DNA of 14,840 nucleotides. Source: an uncultured Christensenellaceae bacterium (GTDB taxonomy: Bacteria > Bacillota > Clostridia > Christensenellales > Pumilibacteraceae). The position numbers were made by a program, and so were the translations under genes. The first letter of the stretch is position 1, and each line of letters starts with the position of its first letter. Under the pieces are notes generated by a model. It saw only the letters and a list, made by a program, of their open reading frames with translations, was not told where the DNA came from and did no database searches. Of this stretch, positions 1-6,747 are shown piece by piece. The stretch is taken from assembly GCA_910587805.1 (NCBI GenBank), contig CAJUNM010000038.1, positions 1-14,840 on the forward strand, in the 5' to 3' direction.

Positions 1-1
1 A

Positions 2-55
2 ACTGTGACCTGGAAGGATCTCAAAGATGACTATCTCCATATGGCGGGGATGTAA
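2..55 (+). other. Possible C-terminal end of a gene entering from the left
   Basis: One plus-strand frame is open from the window edge to a TAA at 53-55 and reads TVTWKDLKDDYLHMAGM. It overlaps the 3' end of the methyltransferase gene on the other strand. The composition is protein-like, but 17 codons are too few to assign a family and the openness could be chance. If real, it would be a gene convergent with the methyltransferase, for example a partner in a restriction-modification locus or the gene into which the methyltransferase was broken. No function is claimed. Confidence 0.2.
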
Positions 56-785
56 TTATTAAATCTACTGATTCTAATAAATCATCATGTTTATAAATAT
101 CAATAACATTTTCATTATAAATTTCAATCTTGGTTTTTTTCTCATAATGTACATTTTTCAATATTTCAAAATTTCTATAAATTATTTCTTTGAATAACTC
201 AATCGGTTGAGGGTTAAAATTTATCAAACTTTTTTTAGACATTCGGTAAAGTTTGAATTCGCCATTTCTCGTTTCTGATGAAGCACGCACGACTTCTGAA
301 AAAGACAATTTGAAAAAATCAAGTGTTGTTGGATTATCTATTTTCATCACAAAGTTTTTAATTTTTGCCAATTCATCTATTACTCGTTCATTAAACCACG
401 AATCTCTTATAGAAAAAACCGGTGCTACAACATTTCCTACATTTTTTATGTAATCATCAAATTCATCTATAGTTTTTTTAACATCAAGCAAATTTATTTC
501 TTCAGTCTTTGTTCTTGAAATAAGCACTGCTAGCGGATTTAAATCAATACCAATAGCTCTTTGGGCACCATATAATTGCGCTTCTACTAATGTGGTTCCT
601 GAACCGACATATGGATCAAGAAACACTGTTTGATTTTTTTTACCATATTTTTGGAACATTGTCCTTGCTATTAAAGGCATCATCATAGCAGGATATGGAT
701 GCAATCCATGCACAAGCTCTTTCATACTATGGTCCTTAAAGTTCCATTTTGAATCATAAAATCTCTTATATGGATTATCACTCAT
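21..785 (-). CDS. DNA methyltransferase, C-terminally truncated
   Basis: This is an S-adenosylmethionine-dependent DNA methyltransferase of the amino-methylating (N6-adenine or N4-cytosine) group. Visible are HPYPA at residues 29-33 (motif X region), the AdoMet-binding motif I DPYVGSGTT at 57-65 followed by the acidic IGIDLNP strand at 79-84, a TRNGEFKLYRM segment at 172-182, and the catalytic motif IV TSPPYGDS at 245-252. The order motif I, long spacer, motif IV fits enzymes with the target-recognition part between them. The protein ends only two residues after motif IV, whereas relatives continue with motifs V-VIII, so the C-terminal half appears lost through a frameshift, nonsense change or rearrangement near the window edge. 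The ATG at 785 has GGAG about 10 nt upstream. The gene is far more AT-rich than all its neighbours, which suggests transfer. It is probably an orphan or remnant of a restriction-modification system; the target sequence cannot be read from the protein. Confidence 0.82.
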   Translation of the reverse strand: MSDNPYKRFYDSKWNFKDHSMKELVHGLHPYPAMMMPLIARTMFQKYGKKNQTVFLDPYVGSGTTLVEAQLYGAQRAIGIDLNPLAVLISRTKTEEINLLDVKKTIDEFDDYIKNVGNVVAPVFSIRDSWFNERVIDELAKIKNFVMKIDNPTTLDFFKLSFSEVVRASSETRNGEFKLYRMSKKSLINFNPQPIELFKEIIYRNFEILKNVHYEKKTKIEIYNENVIDIYKHDDLLESVDLIITSPPYGDSHL

Positions 786-835
786 AGTTTAATATCTCCA
801 AGTCATATTTTAATTTATATAAATACCAAAGTCAA

Positions 836-849
836 AGCTTTGCAAAGCT
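836..849. repeat. 14-bp perfect palindrome upstream of the methyltransferase
   Basis: AGCTTTGCAAAGCT is its own reverse complement. It lies about 50 nt before the methyltransferase ATG, in the transcribed leader. It could be an operator for a dimeric regulator or a small RNA hairpin. No regulator gene for it is visible in the window. Confidence 0.5.
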
Positions 850-861
850 GTTCTAAAGCAT

Positions 862-927
862 CTAACTCTTTTTGCTATCTATCCAATACTTTATCTTTAA
901 ATATCTTACATAGATTATTATTAACAT
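862..927 (-). CDS. Possible 21-aa leader peptide
   Basis: An ATG at 927 opens 21 codons (MLIIIYVRYLKIKYWIDSKKS) ending in TAG at 862-864. It is preceded by CAGGAG at 934-939 with 6 nt spacing, a better ribosome site than that of the methyltransferase itself. It would be the first reading frame on the methyltransferase transcript, with the SD almost at the expected 5' end. Supporting evidence is limited to this SD and position. The peptide is hydrophobic and basic, and chance occurrence in AT-rich DNA is quite possible. Confidence 0.22.
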   Translation of the reverse strand: MLIIIYVRYLKIKYWIDSKKS

Positions 928-945
928 TATTTTCTCCTGTTTTCT

Positions 946-974
946 ATTATAGCACAATATTGCATGTTCATCAA
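946..974 (-). promoter_or_regulatory. Sigma-A-type promoter for the methyltransferase
   Basis: On the minus strand TTGATG (969-974) is followed by 17 bp and a perfect TATAAT (946-951). Transcription would start near 939 and give a leader of about 150 nt before the methyltransferase ATG. Confidence 0.7.
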
Positions 975-1050
975 GCACTTTTTATCTACATAGGTATTTA
1001 ATCTCAAATTATGTTTTGACAAACTTACTGACAATAAAGTGTACTTGTTC

Positions 1051-1112
1051 CAAAAACAATCGACACAAAAACGGCTCTTTTAACAGAGCCGTTTTTGTGT
1101 CGATTGTTTTTG
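1051..1112 (-). terminator. Intrinsic terminator with 28-bp perfect arms, after clpX
   Basis: Positions 1051-1078 and 1085-1112 are perfect reverse complements around a 6-nt loop. The GC core is CGGCTCT/AGAGCCG at the loop end, flanked by A-rich and T-rich arms, so the core with its T tract works as a terminator on either strand. It begins 1 nt after the clpX stop codon and shields the AT-rich methyltransferase block. The arms are much longer than termination needs. Confidence 0.9.
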
Positions 1113-1113
1113 T

Positions 1114-2400
1114 TTACGCTGCGTCTTTTACGATTTTGGGCGGAGTGCCGTTCTCTATAGTATCCGACGTTACAACGATTTTTCTTATCGATTTATCCGA
1201 CGGAACGGTATACATAATATCGAGCATTGCGTTTTCTACGATAGTGCGCAAACCGCGCGCGCCCGTATGCAGAGCTATCGCCTTATCGGCAATGGCGGTG
1301 AGCGCACCGGCGTCGAACTCCAAGCTTACGCCGTCCAAGTCCAAAAGCTTGACGTACTGCTTGACTATCGCGTTTTTAGGCTCCGTAAGCACGCGCACGA
1401 GATCTTCCGACTTAAGATCGCGCAACGCCACCGTCACGGGCACGCGTCCGACCAACTCGGGTATAAGTCCGAATTTGATCAAGTCTTGCGGCTGGACCTT
1501 AGGCAGCACTTCATCCGTCGAACGGTCGGCATGGATATCGCCGCCGAAACCGATTCGCGTTTTACCGAGTCTGTCCGAAACGATCTTATCAAGCCCTACA
1601 AACGCGCCGCCGAGTATGAACAGGACGTTGGTCGTGTCCATATGGATAAATTCCTGTTGCGGGTGTTTGCGTCCGCCATTGGGCGGTATGCTCGATATCG
1701 TGCTTTCGATTATTTTGAGCAAGGACTGCTGAACGCCCTCGCCAGACACATCGCGCGTTATGGAAACGTTTTCGCCCTTACGCGCGATCTTATCTACTTC
1801 GTCGATATAGATTATACCGCGTTCCGCAGCCGCGATATCGTAATCCGCATTCTTGATAAGACGCAGCAAAATATTTTCGACGTCCTCGCCTACATATCCC
1901 GCTTCGGTGAGCGTAGTAGCGTCGACCATTGCAAACGGTACGTTCAATATTTTGGACAGCGTTTGCGCAAGCAACGTTTTTCCGCAGCCCGACGGACCGA
2001 ACATCAGGATATTGCTCTTGTTTAATTCCACACCGTCGCCTTTGCTTTTGCGCTCGCGAACCGTGCGTTCGTCGTCGCGGTCGCGCGGCGGCGCGTTGCG
2101 GAGATTGTAGTTTACGCGCTTGTAATGATTGTAAACGGCAACCGACAGCACGCGTTTTGCCTCGTCCTGACCAATGATATACTTGTCGAGTTCCGCTTTG
2201 AGCTGTTCCGGCGGCAAAAGCGCTACCTTATCCGCAGTGTTTTTCGCTTGCGGAACTTCGAGCTGCTGTTTGCAAATTGCCACGCAGTCGTTGCAAATAA
2301 ACACTCCGTCGGTCGGTGCGGCGATCAAATGCTCGACTTGAGATTCGCCCTTTCCGCAAAACGAACAACGGGGTTCGTCGATAACATTCTTTTTTGACAT
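1114..2400 (-). CDS. clpX: ATP-dependent Clp protease ATP-binding subunit ClpX
   Basis: ClpX is the hexameric AAA+ unfoldase that recognises substrates, threads them through its pore and feeds them to ClpP in the cytoplasm. The N-terminal zinc-binding domain has C12, C15, C36 and C39. Walker A is GPSGCGKT at 135-142, Walker B is IIYIDE at 196-201, the pore loop GYVG is at 168-171, the RKH loop is at 244-246, and the ClpP-docking IGF loop is at 283-285. GARGLR near the C terminus is the sensor-2 region. The length of 428 aa is normal. Residues about 101-127, between the KR of the first helix and VEL before Walker A, form a highly charged insert rich in Arg, Asp and Glu; it is roughly 19 residues longer than my recollection of Bacillus ClpX. 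Walker A carries Ser and Cys where GPTGSGKT is usual. It is the last gene of tig-clpP-clpX, 39 nt after clpP, with CGGAG 9-10 nt before the ATG. Confidence 0.97.
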   Translation of the reverse strand: MSKKNVIDEPRCSFCGKGESQVEHLIAAPTDGVFICNDCVAICKQQLEVPQAKNTADKVALLPPEQLKAELDKYIIGQDEAKRVLSVAVYNHYKRVNYNLRNAPPRDRDDERTVRERKSKGDGVELNKSNILMFGPSGCGKTLLAQTLSKILNVPFAMVDATTLTEAGYVGEDVENILLRLIKNADYDIAAAERGIIYIDEVDKIARKGENVSITRDVSGEGVQQSLLKIIESTISSIPPNGGRKHPQQEFIHMDTTNVLFILGGAFVGLDKIVSDRLGKTRIGFGGDIHADRSTDEVLPKVQPQDLIKFGLIPELVGRVPVTVALRDLKSEDLVRVLTEPKNAIVKQYVKLLDLDGVSLEFDAGALTAIADKAIALHTGARGLRTIVENAMLDIMYTVPSDKSIRKIVVTSDTIENGTPPKIVKDAA

Positions 2401-2439
2401 CTGCTATACTCCGATTTAAGTATCTCTCTGTTTACGCGT

Positions 2440-3048
2440 TCACATACGCTTTTCGACTATACCGTCGATTATGCCGTAAGCCTTTGCTTCCTCGGCAAAC
2501 ATATAATGGTCGCGATCCACGTCTCGCTCGATCTGCTCGATAGGTCTGCCGCAATTTTTGGCGAGTATGGCGTTCATGCGCTTTTTTACCTTAAGGATAT
2601 GTTCCGCGGTTATTGCAATATCGCTCGCCTGACCTTGCGCGCCGCCCGACGGCTGATGGATCATGATCTCGCTATTGGGAAGCGCAAAGCGCTTGCCTTT
2701 AGCTCCGCTCGAAAGCAGAAACGCGCCCATTGATGCAGCCATGCCTACGCATATGGTTTCCACGTCGCACTTGATATAATTCATAGTGTCGTAGATAGCC
2801 ATGCCCGCAGTGACAGAACCGCCGGGACTGTTTATATAAAGTGAAATGTCCTTATCCTCGCCTTTGCTTTCCAAGTACATGAGCTGAGCTACGACAAGGT
2901 CCGCTGTAACGTCTGTGACCTCGCCCGTCAAAAATACGACGCGATCCTCGAGCAGGCGCGAAAATATATCGTACGAGCGTTCGCCGCGATTGGTCTGTTC
3001 TACGACCATGGGCACAAGATCGTTTTTGATTATATCAAGCTTTCTCAT
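2440..3048 (-). CDS. clpP: ATP-dependent Clp protease proteolytic subunit ClpP
   Basis: ClpP is the serine peptidase that forms the double-heptamer chamber and degrades proteins delivered by ClpX or ClpC. The catalytic triad is visible: S106 in GMAASMGAF, H131 in MIHQPSGG and D180 in DRDHYM. The spacings of 25 and 49 residues match the family. The oxyanion segment NSPGGSVTAG is at 73-82. At 202 aa the protein has the usual length. The short N-terminal extension before LVPMVVEQT would be the propeptide and axial-loop region. The start is supported by GAGGT about 7 nt before the ATG. It lies 20 nt downstream of tig and upstream of clpX, so chaperone, peptidase and unfoldase are made from one transcript. 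Confidence 0.97.
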   Translation of the reverse strand: MRKLDIIKNDLVPMVVEQTNRGERSYDIFSRLLEDRVVFLTGEVTDVTADLVVAQLMYLESKGEDKDISLYINSPGGSVTAGMAIYDTMNYIKCDVETICVGMAASMGAFLLSSGAKGKRFALPNSEIMIHQPSGGAQGQASDIAITAEHILKVKKRMNAILAKNCGRPIEQIERDVDRDHYMFAEEAKAYGIIDGIVEKRM

Positions 3049-3068
3049 AATTGACCTCGATTATATTG

Positions 3069-4541
3069 TTATTCGGTTTTTTCGGATTTTTTAGCTTTTG
3101 CCGCAGTGGTTTTTTTAGCGGCGGGCTTTTTCTCGCCGTCGGTCGCCGCTGCCGTCTCGTCGGCGGATTTTTTAGCCGCGGGTTTCTTTGTTGCGGTTTT
3201 TTTCGCGGCGGGCTTTTCGCCGTTGTCGCTCTTTCCTGTTTTCTTTGTCTTTTCGGCTTTTTCGGTTTTATCGAGCACGAACTCGTTATTTGCAAGCATA
3301 AAGTCGAAAAGCTTATCCAAAATGATATCGTTCGCAGCGTAGTTTTCCGCGCTTCCGCCGTGTTCGGCGGCATGAGCATACTTGTGATCGCTCGCTATCT
3401 TGGCTTTGATCTCGTCGTCGGTGACGTCGATCTTTTCGGCGTCGATGATTTCGCGCATGACGTTGCGAAGTTTGATATTGGTGATAGCGCGTTCGCGGCT
3501 TTCCTCTTTGTATTTTTCGGGGGTGCTGTTTTGATACTTGAGGTAGTCTTCGATCCCGATATTGTAGTACGACTTGAGCTGCTGCTCCATATCGTGATAC
3601 ATTCTGTCGACCTCGGCTGCGATTATTTTATCCGCGATCTTACACTCAGCATTGTCCGCCGCCGCGCCCATGACCGCATCGATACGCTCGTTGCGCTCAC
3701 GGCTTTTATACTGCTTTTCCATATCCGCGCGAAGTCCCGATTTATACTCGTCTACGGTCGCGTACTTGGTGTGATCGGCAACGAACGCGTCGTCGAGCGC
3801 GGGCACTTGTTCCTCGCGCACTTCTTTGACGGTCACATGGAACACAGCGTCCTTGCCCTTGAGATTGTCCGCATGGTACTCCTCGGGGAACTTAACCTTA
3901 ACGTCGCGCTCCTCGCCTTTGACCGCGCCGACAAGCCCGTCCTCGAATCCGGGAATAAACGAATTGCTGCCGAGTTTAAGCTCGTGATTTTGCGCGGTAC
4001 CGCCGTCGAACTTGACGCCGTCCACCGAACCCTCGAAGTCTATAACGGTAACGTCGCCGAGCTTTGCGGGGCGATCGACTTCGACGTTGCGCGACGCATG
4101 CTTAAGATCGGCGTCGATACGCGCCTGCACGTCTTCGTCGCTTACATTATACTCAATCTTCGGCAATTTAATACCTTTATATTCGCCGAGCTTGACCACG
4201 GGATTGAGCGTCACGGTTATCGTGAACGCAAGTTTCGCGCCTTCTGCGGGCTTATCGAAGTTCACTTCGGGCTGACCGAACACATCAAGCTCGGGATGTG
4301 CCGAAAGCTGCTCGTAATATGCGTCGTTTACGCATTCGTCCACCGCTTCGTTAAAAAACACGTCCGGTCCGTAGTGCAATTCTATCATGCGACGGGGCGC
4401 TTTGCCCGGTCTGAAGCCGGGGATCTTATACTTGCCCTTTGTGCGGTTGTACGCCTTGTTTACAGCGGATTCCCAATCCGCGTCCTCGACGGTTATCTTG
4501 AATACCGCTTCGAGTTCTTTCTTTTCAAACGTTGATTTCAT
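3069..4541 (-). CDS. tig: Trigger factor with a Lys/Ala-rich C-terminal tail
   Basis: Trigger factor is the ribosome-bound chaperone and peptidyl-prolyl isomerase that meets nascent chains at the exit tunnel. The ribosome-docking signature GFRPGKAP is at residues 42-49. The FKBP-type isomerase domain spans about 160-242 (GDVTVIDFEG, FIPGFEDGLVG). The helical C-terminal chaperone arms run to about 424. Beyond this, residues about 425-490 form an extra low-complexity tail of Lys, Ala, Thr, Pro and Glu containing KPAAKK three times (443, 453, 472). The family usually ends near 430-450 residues without this. The tail resembles histone H1-like or nucleic-acid-binding tails and may add RNA or ribosome contacts (inference). 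GGAGGA lies a few nt before the ATG. It is the first gene of tig-clpP-clpX. Confidence 0.96.
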   Translation of the reverse strand: MKSTFEKKELEAVFKITVEDADWESAVNKAYNRTKGKYKIPGFRPGKAPRRMIELHYGPDVFFNEAVDECVNDAYYEQLSAHPELDVFGQPEVNFDKPAEGAKLAFTITVTLNPVVKLGEYKGIKLPKIEYNVSDEDVQARIDADLKHASRNVEVDRPAKLGDVTVIDFEGSVDGVKFDGGTAQNHELKLGSNSFIPGFEDGLVGAVKGEERDVKVKFPEEYHADNLKGKDAVFHVTVKEVREEQVPALDDAFVADHTKYATVDEYKSGLRADMEKQYKSRERNERIDAVMGAAADNAECKIADKIIAAEVDRMYHDMEQQLKSYYNIGIEDYLKYQNSTPEKYKEESRERAITNIKLRNVMREIIDAEKIDVTDDEIKAKIASDHKYAHAAEHGGSAENYAANDIILDKLFDFMLANNEFVLDKTEKAEKTKKTGKSDNGEKPAAKKTATKKPAAKKSADETAAATDGEKKPAAKKTTAAKAKKSEKTE

Positions 4542-4602
4542 GAGTTCCTCCGAATTTCACCGATATAGTATATAGTGTCGCTTATAACAGCCTAACCGTA
4601 CT

Positions 4603-4631
4603 ATTTTAGCATAACGCCGATATATTGTCAA
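4603..4631 (-). promoter_or_regulatory. Sigma-A promoter of the tig-clpP-clpX operon
   Basis: On the minus strand a perfect TTGACA (4626-4631) is separated by 17 bp from TAAAAT (4603-4608). The predicted start near 4596 gives a leader of about 55 nt. No CtsR- or HrcA-type (CIRCE) operator was recognised around it, so constitutive expression is likely. Confidence 0.82.
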
Positions 4632-4668
4632 TCTTTTTGCGCGCGTACGATTGCGGTAGCGCAAATTA

Positions 4669-4697
4669 TTTACTTTTACCGAAAAGTGTGCTATACT
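4669..4697 (+). promoter_or_regulatory. Promoter for rqcH
   Basis: TTTACT (4669-4674) is followed by 17 bp and TATACT (4692-4697) on the plus strand. The predicted start near 4704 is about 30 nt before the first ATG of rqcH. It is divergent from the tig promoter, with the two -35 boxes about 40 bp apart. Confidence 0.65.
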
Positions 4698-4732
4698 AAA
4701 CAAAACGTTGCCTAACGAAAAGCGAAAAACGC

Positions 4733-6436
4733 ATGTTTATATCGCCGCAACATAAAAATCCACAAAACATTATTATGCCGAAGGACGCGCTTACAATTTA
4801 CAAGAGCGCCGAGGAGCTGCAAACGCTCGTCGGCGGTAAAATCGACAAAGTGACAATGCCCGACCGCGACACGCTTATTTTTCTCGTGCACACGCGTCAA
4901 GGCAATCGCCGTCTTTTACTGTCGTGCAATCCGTCGCTGCCGCGCGTGCATATAACGTTGCGCAAGTATCAAAATCCGGACGTTGCGTCGGGCGTATTGA
5001 TGTATTTCCGCAAGCGGCTCGTCGGCGCGAACATTGTCGATATTATCCCCGACAAGACCGAGCGCATGATAACTTTTGAACTGTCCGCGCTCGACGAACT
5101 CCGAGAGCGCGTTACGTACGAGCTTAAAGCGGAGCTTACGGGCAAGTGCGCCAATATAATCTTTATAGAAAAAGGCAAGATCGGCAACGCATTGCGGCGC
5201 GTAACGTCGGAAGCGCCGGGTAAGCGCGCCGTTTTACCCGGGCTTGACTATCTGCCGCCGAACGCAACGGGACGGTCGAGCGTGTTTGACGACCGACTGA
5301 AAATGCGCGTGCTCGACTGCGACACATCGGCGCAGTCGGCGTTCAATGCGTGCGTGGCGGGGCTTGCTGCCGCGACGGTCGACGAACTGTTTTACAGACT
5401 CGGAATAAGTTCCGACGCAAAGCCTACGCCCGAACTTGCCGATCGCGTGATAACAGCCGCGCGCTCAATGTACAACGAGAAACCGCGTCCGTGCGTCATG
5501 TTCGACTCAAACGGCAAACCGCTGGATTTTTTCGTTTCGCCTTACGGCTCTTGCGGCGGCGATGTAAAACACTACCCCACCGTCAACGACGCGATGGACG
5601 CGTACTATTCCGCGCTCTTCGACGCACAGGAATTCAATCTATATTCAAAGCCGCTGAAAGCCGCGGTCAAGTCTGCATACAATAAGAGCAAAAAACGCCA
5701 AGCCGACGCGCTCGCACGGCTTTCCGAATGTGCGGACCGCGAGAGCGAACGCATTAAAGGCGAGCTTATAACCGCGAATATTTACAAGATACAAAAAGGC
5801 GCGACGTCGGTAGTCGTAGATAATTGGTACGACGGAACGACTGTTACGGTAGAACTCGATCCGTCTAAAACGCCGTCGCAAAACGCCGCGGCGCACTTCA
5901 AGCAATACAACAAGAAAAAACGCGCGGTCGCTTACGCACAGGACGCGCTCGACGCGGCGCGAGAAAGTCTCGACCGTCTCGACGGTATTGCCGCCGAGCT
6001 TGAGCTGTGCACAGCGAGATCGGAACTCGACGAGGTAAAGTCCGAGCTTGTCGAATTGGGCTTGATCAAGCCCGACAGAAAAAAACAAAAGTCTCAATCC
6101 GCGCCGTCGGAGCCGTATTCGTTCGACGTTTTCGACGCAATACTGCTCGTGGGAAAAAACCACGCGCAAAACGACAGGATAACCCGCGGCGCGGCAAAGA
6201 CCGATACGTGGATGCACGTAAAAGACATTCACGGCTGTCACGCCGTACTCAAAACAACCGCCCCGACCGACGAACAGCTTACACGCGCTGCGGAGATATG
6301 CGCGTACTATTCGCGTGCGCGCGGATCGGAAAACGTAGCGGTAGACTACACACTCGCAAAGCATGTGTTTCCGCACGGCGGCGGCAGAGTGGAATACAAA
6401 GAATATAAAACGTTGTTCGTGTCTCCTAAAAATTGA
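4733..6436 (+). CDS. rqcH: RqcH/NFACT family ribosome quality-control protein (fibronectin-binding-like)
   Basis: This is the bacterial homologue of eukaryotic Rqc2/NEMF. It binds 50S subunits carrying a stalled nascent chain and recruits tRNA-Ala so that an Ala tail is added, marking the chain for degradation; Clp protease is a known destination in Bacillus. The N-terminal NFACT-N domain starts around GGKIDKVTMP and includes KAELTGKCANIIFIE. The middle helical and coiled-coil part lies around residues 300-440. The C-terminal NFACT-R domain is at about 455-560 (LLVGKNHAQNDRITRGAAKTDTWMHVKDI at its start). The length of 567 aa is normal. The Asp-Arg pair used for tRNA binding in Bacillus appears here as E110-R111. 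The start is uncertain: the ATG at 4733 has only a weak SD, and an in-frame ATG at 4775 (residue 15) would place the ER pair at 96-97, close to the Bacillus numbering 97-98. It is divergent from the tig-clp operon. Confidence 0.92.
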   Translation: MFISPQHKNPQNIIMPKDALTIYKSAEELQTLVGGKIDKVTMPDRDTLIFLVHTRQGNRRLLLSCNPSLPRVHITLRKYQNPDVASGVLMYFRKRLVGANIVDIIPDKTERMITFELSALDELRERVTYELKAELTGKCANIIFIEKGKIGNALRRVTSEAPGKRAVLPGLDYLPPNATGRSSVFDDRLKMRVLDCDTSAQSAFNACVAGLAAATVDELFYRLGISSDAKPTPELADRVITAARSMYNEKPRPCVMFDSNGKPLDFFVSPYGSCGGDVKHYPTVNDAMDAYYSALFDAQEFNLYSKPLKAAVKSAYNKSKKRQADALARLSECADRESERIKGELITANIYKIQKGATSVVVDNWYDGTTVTVELDPSKTPSQNAAAHFKQYNKKKRAVAYAQDALDAARESLDRLDGIAAELELCTARSELDEVKSELVELGLIKPDRKKQKSQSAPSEPYSFDVFDAILLVGKNHAQNDRITRGAAKTDTWMHVKDIHGCHAVLKTTAPTDEQLTRAAEICAYYSRARGSENVAVDYTLAKHVFPHGGGRVEYKEYKTLFVSPKN

Positions 6437-6496
6437 TATTTGAAAATGACTGAGATTGCTTGGTATGCAGAAATCTCAATGCTTTATTTTTTAAGG

Positions 6497-6527
6497 TTGA
6501 GATTCTTCGGCTTCGCCTCGGAATGAC
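6497..6527 (-). repeat. Dispersed repeat copy 1 (GTCATTC...GAAGAATCTC type)
   Basis: Read on the minus strand this is GTCATTCCGAGGCGAAGCCG followed by AAGAATCTCAA. It matches the general GTCATTCTGAGCG...CGAAGAATCT pattern that I recognise from intergenic repeats in many bacterial genomes. Its last 12 bases (6500-6511) are the exact reverse complement of the end of copy 2. Confidence 0.6.
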
Positions 6528-6530
6528 AAA

Positions 6531-6550
6531 CAGCCAAAGGCTGATTTTTT
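6531..6550 (+). terminator. Weak intrinsic terminator for rqcH
   Basis: CAGCC, a 3-nt AAA loop and GGCTG are followed by A and six T. The stem has only 5 bp, so efficiency is doubtful. Its place about 95 nt after the rqcH stop, together with the stronger hairpin further on, fits a 3' end for rqcH. Confidence 0.45.
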
Positions 6551-6607
6551 GATCGCTTGTTCGTTATATTTTCCGCTCAAGCAACAACACTCGCCCACCC
6601 GTTTTTT

Positions 6608-6642
6608 GTCATCCTAAGCGTTTTCTGCGCGCCGAAGAATCT
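6608..6642 (+). repeat. Dispersed repeat copy 2 (GTCATCC...GAAGAATCT type)
   Basis: On the plus strand it reads GTCATCCTAAGCG, a divergent centre, then GCCGAAGAATCT. It is inverted relative to copy 1. GCCGAAGAATCT (6631-6642) is the perfect complement of 6500-6511, so the two copies could form the ends of a 143-bp fold or a composite repeat unit. Confidence 0.58.
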
Positions 6643-6747
6643 AAACTTTAATGCCGCATAGCAACTATTTTTTTATCATACGCAGCAGCCGAAGGCGATT
6701 CCGAGCGTTTGCGCCGAAGGCGCTGAATAATTCTTAATTCCGCATTG

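Larger units (their letters stand above)
786..1050. other. AT-rich leader and intergenic block
   Basis: This stretch separates the methyltransferase start from the terminator hairpin. It holds a sigma-A-type promoter, a possible short leader peptide and a 14-bp palindrome, listed separately. In the leader, a second minus-strand frame reads NVNNNLCKIFKDKVLDR, a TAG, then QKELDALEQLCKALTLVFI and TAA. This looks like a helical peptide interrupted by one stop and has no ATG, so it may be a degraded remnant. Nothing else is recognised. Confidence 0.5.

Noticed and set aside
3051..4541. Plus-strand open frame of 494 codons antisense to tig
   Set aside because: It lies exactly opposite trigger factor, whose motifs and SD are clear. 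The antisense frame is a by-product of codon bias and its translation shows no family motifs.
4542..4732. CIRCE or CtsR heat-shock operator in the tig-rqcH divergent region
   Set aside because: No TTAGCACTC-N9-GAGTGCTAA and no heptad repeat of the CtsR type could be seen.
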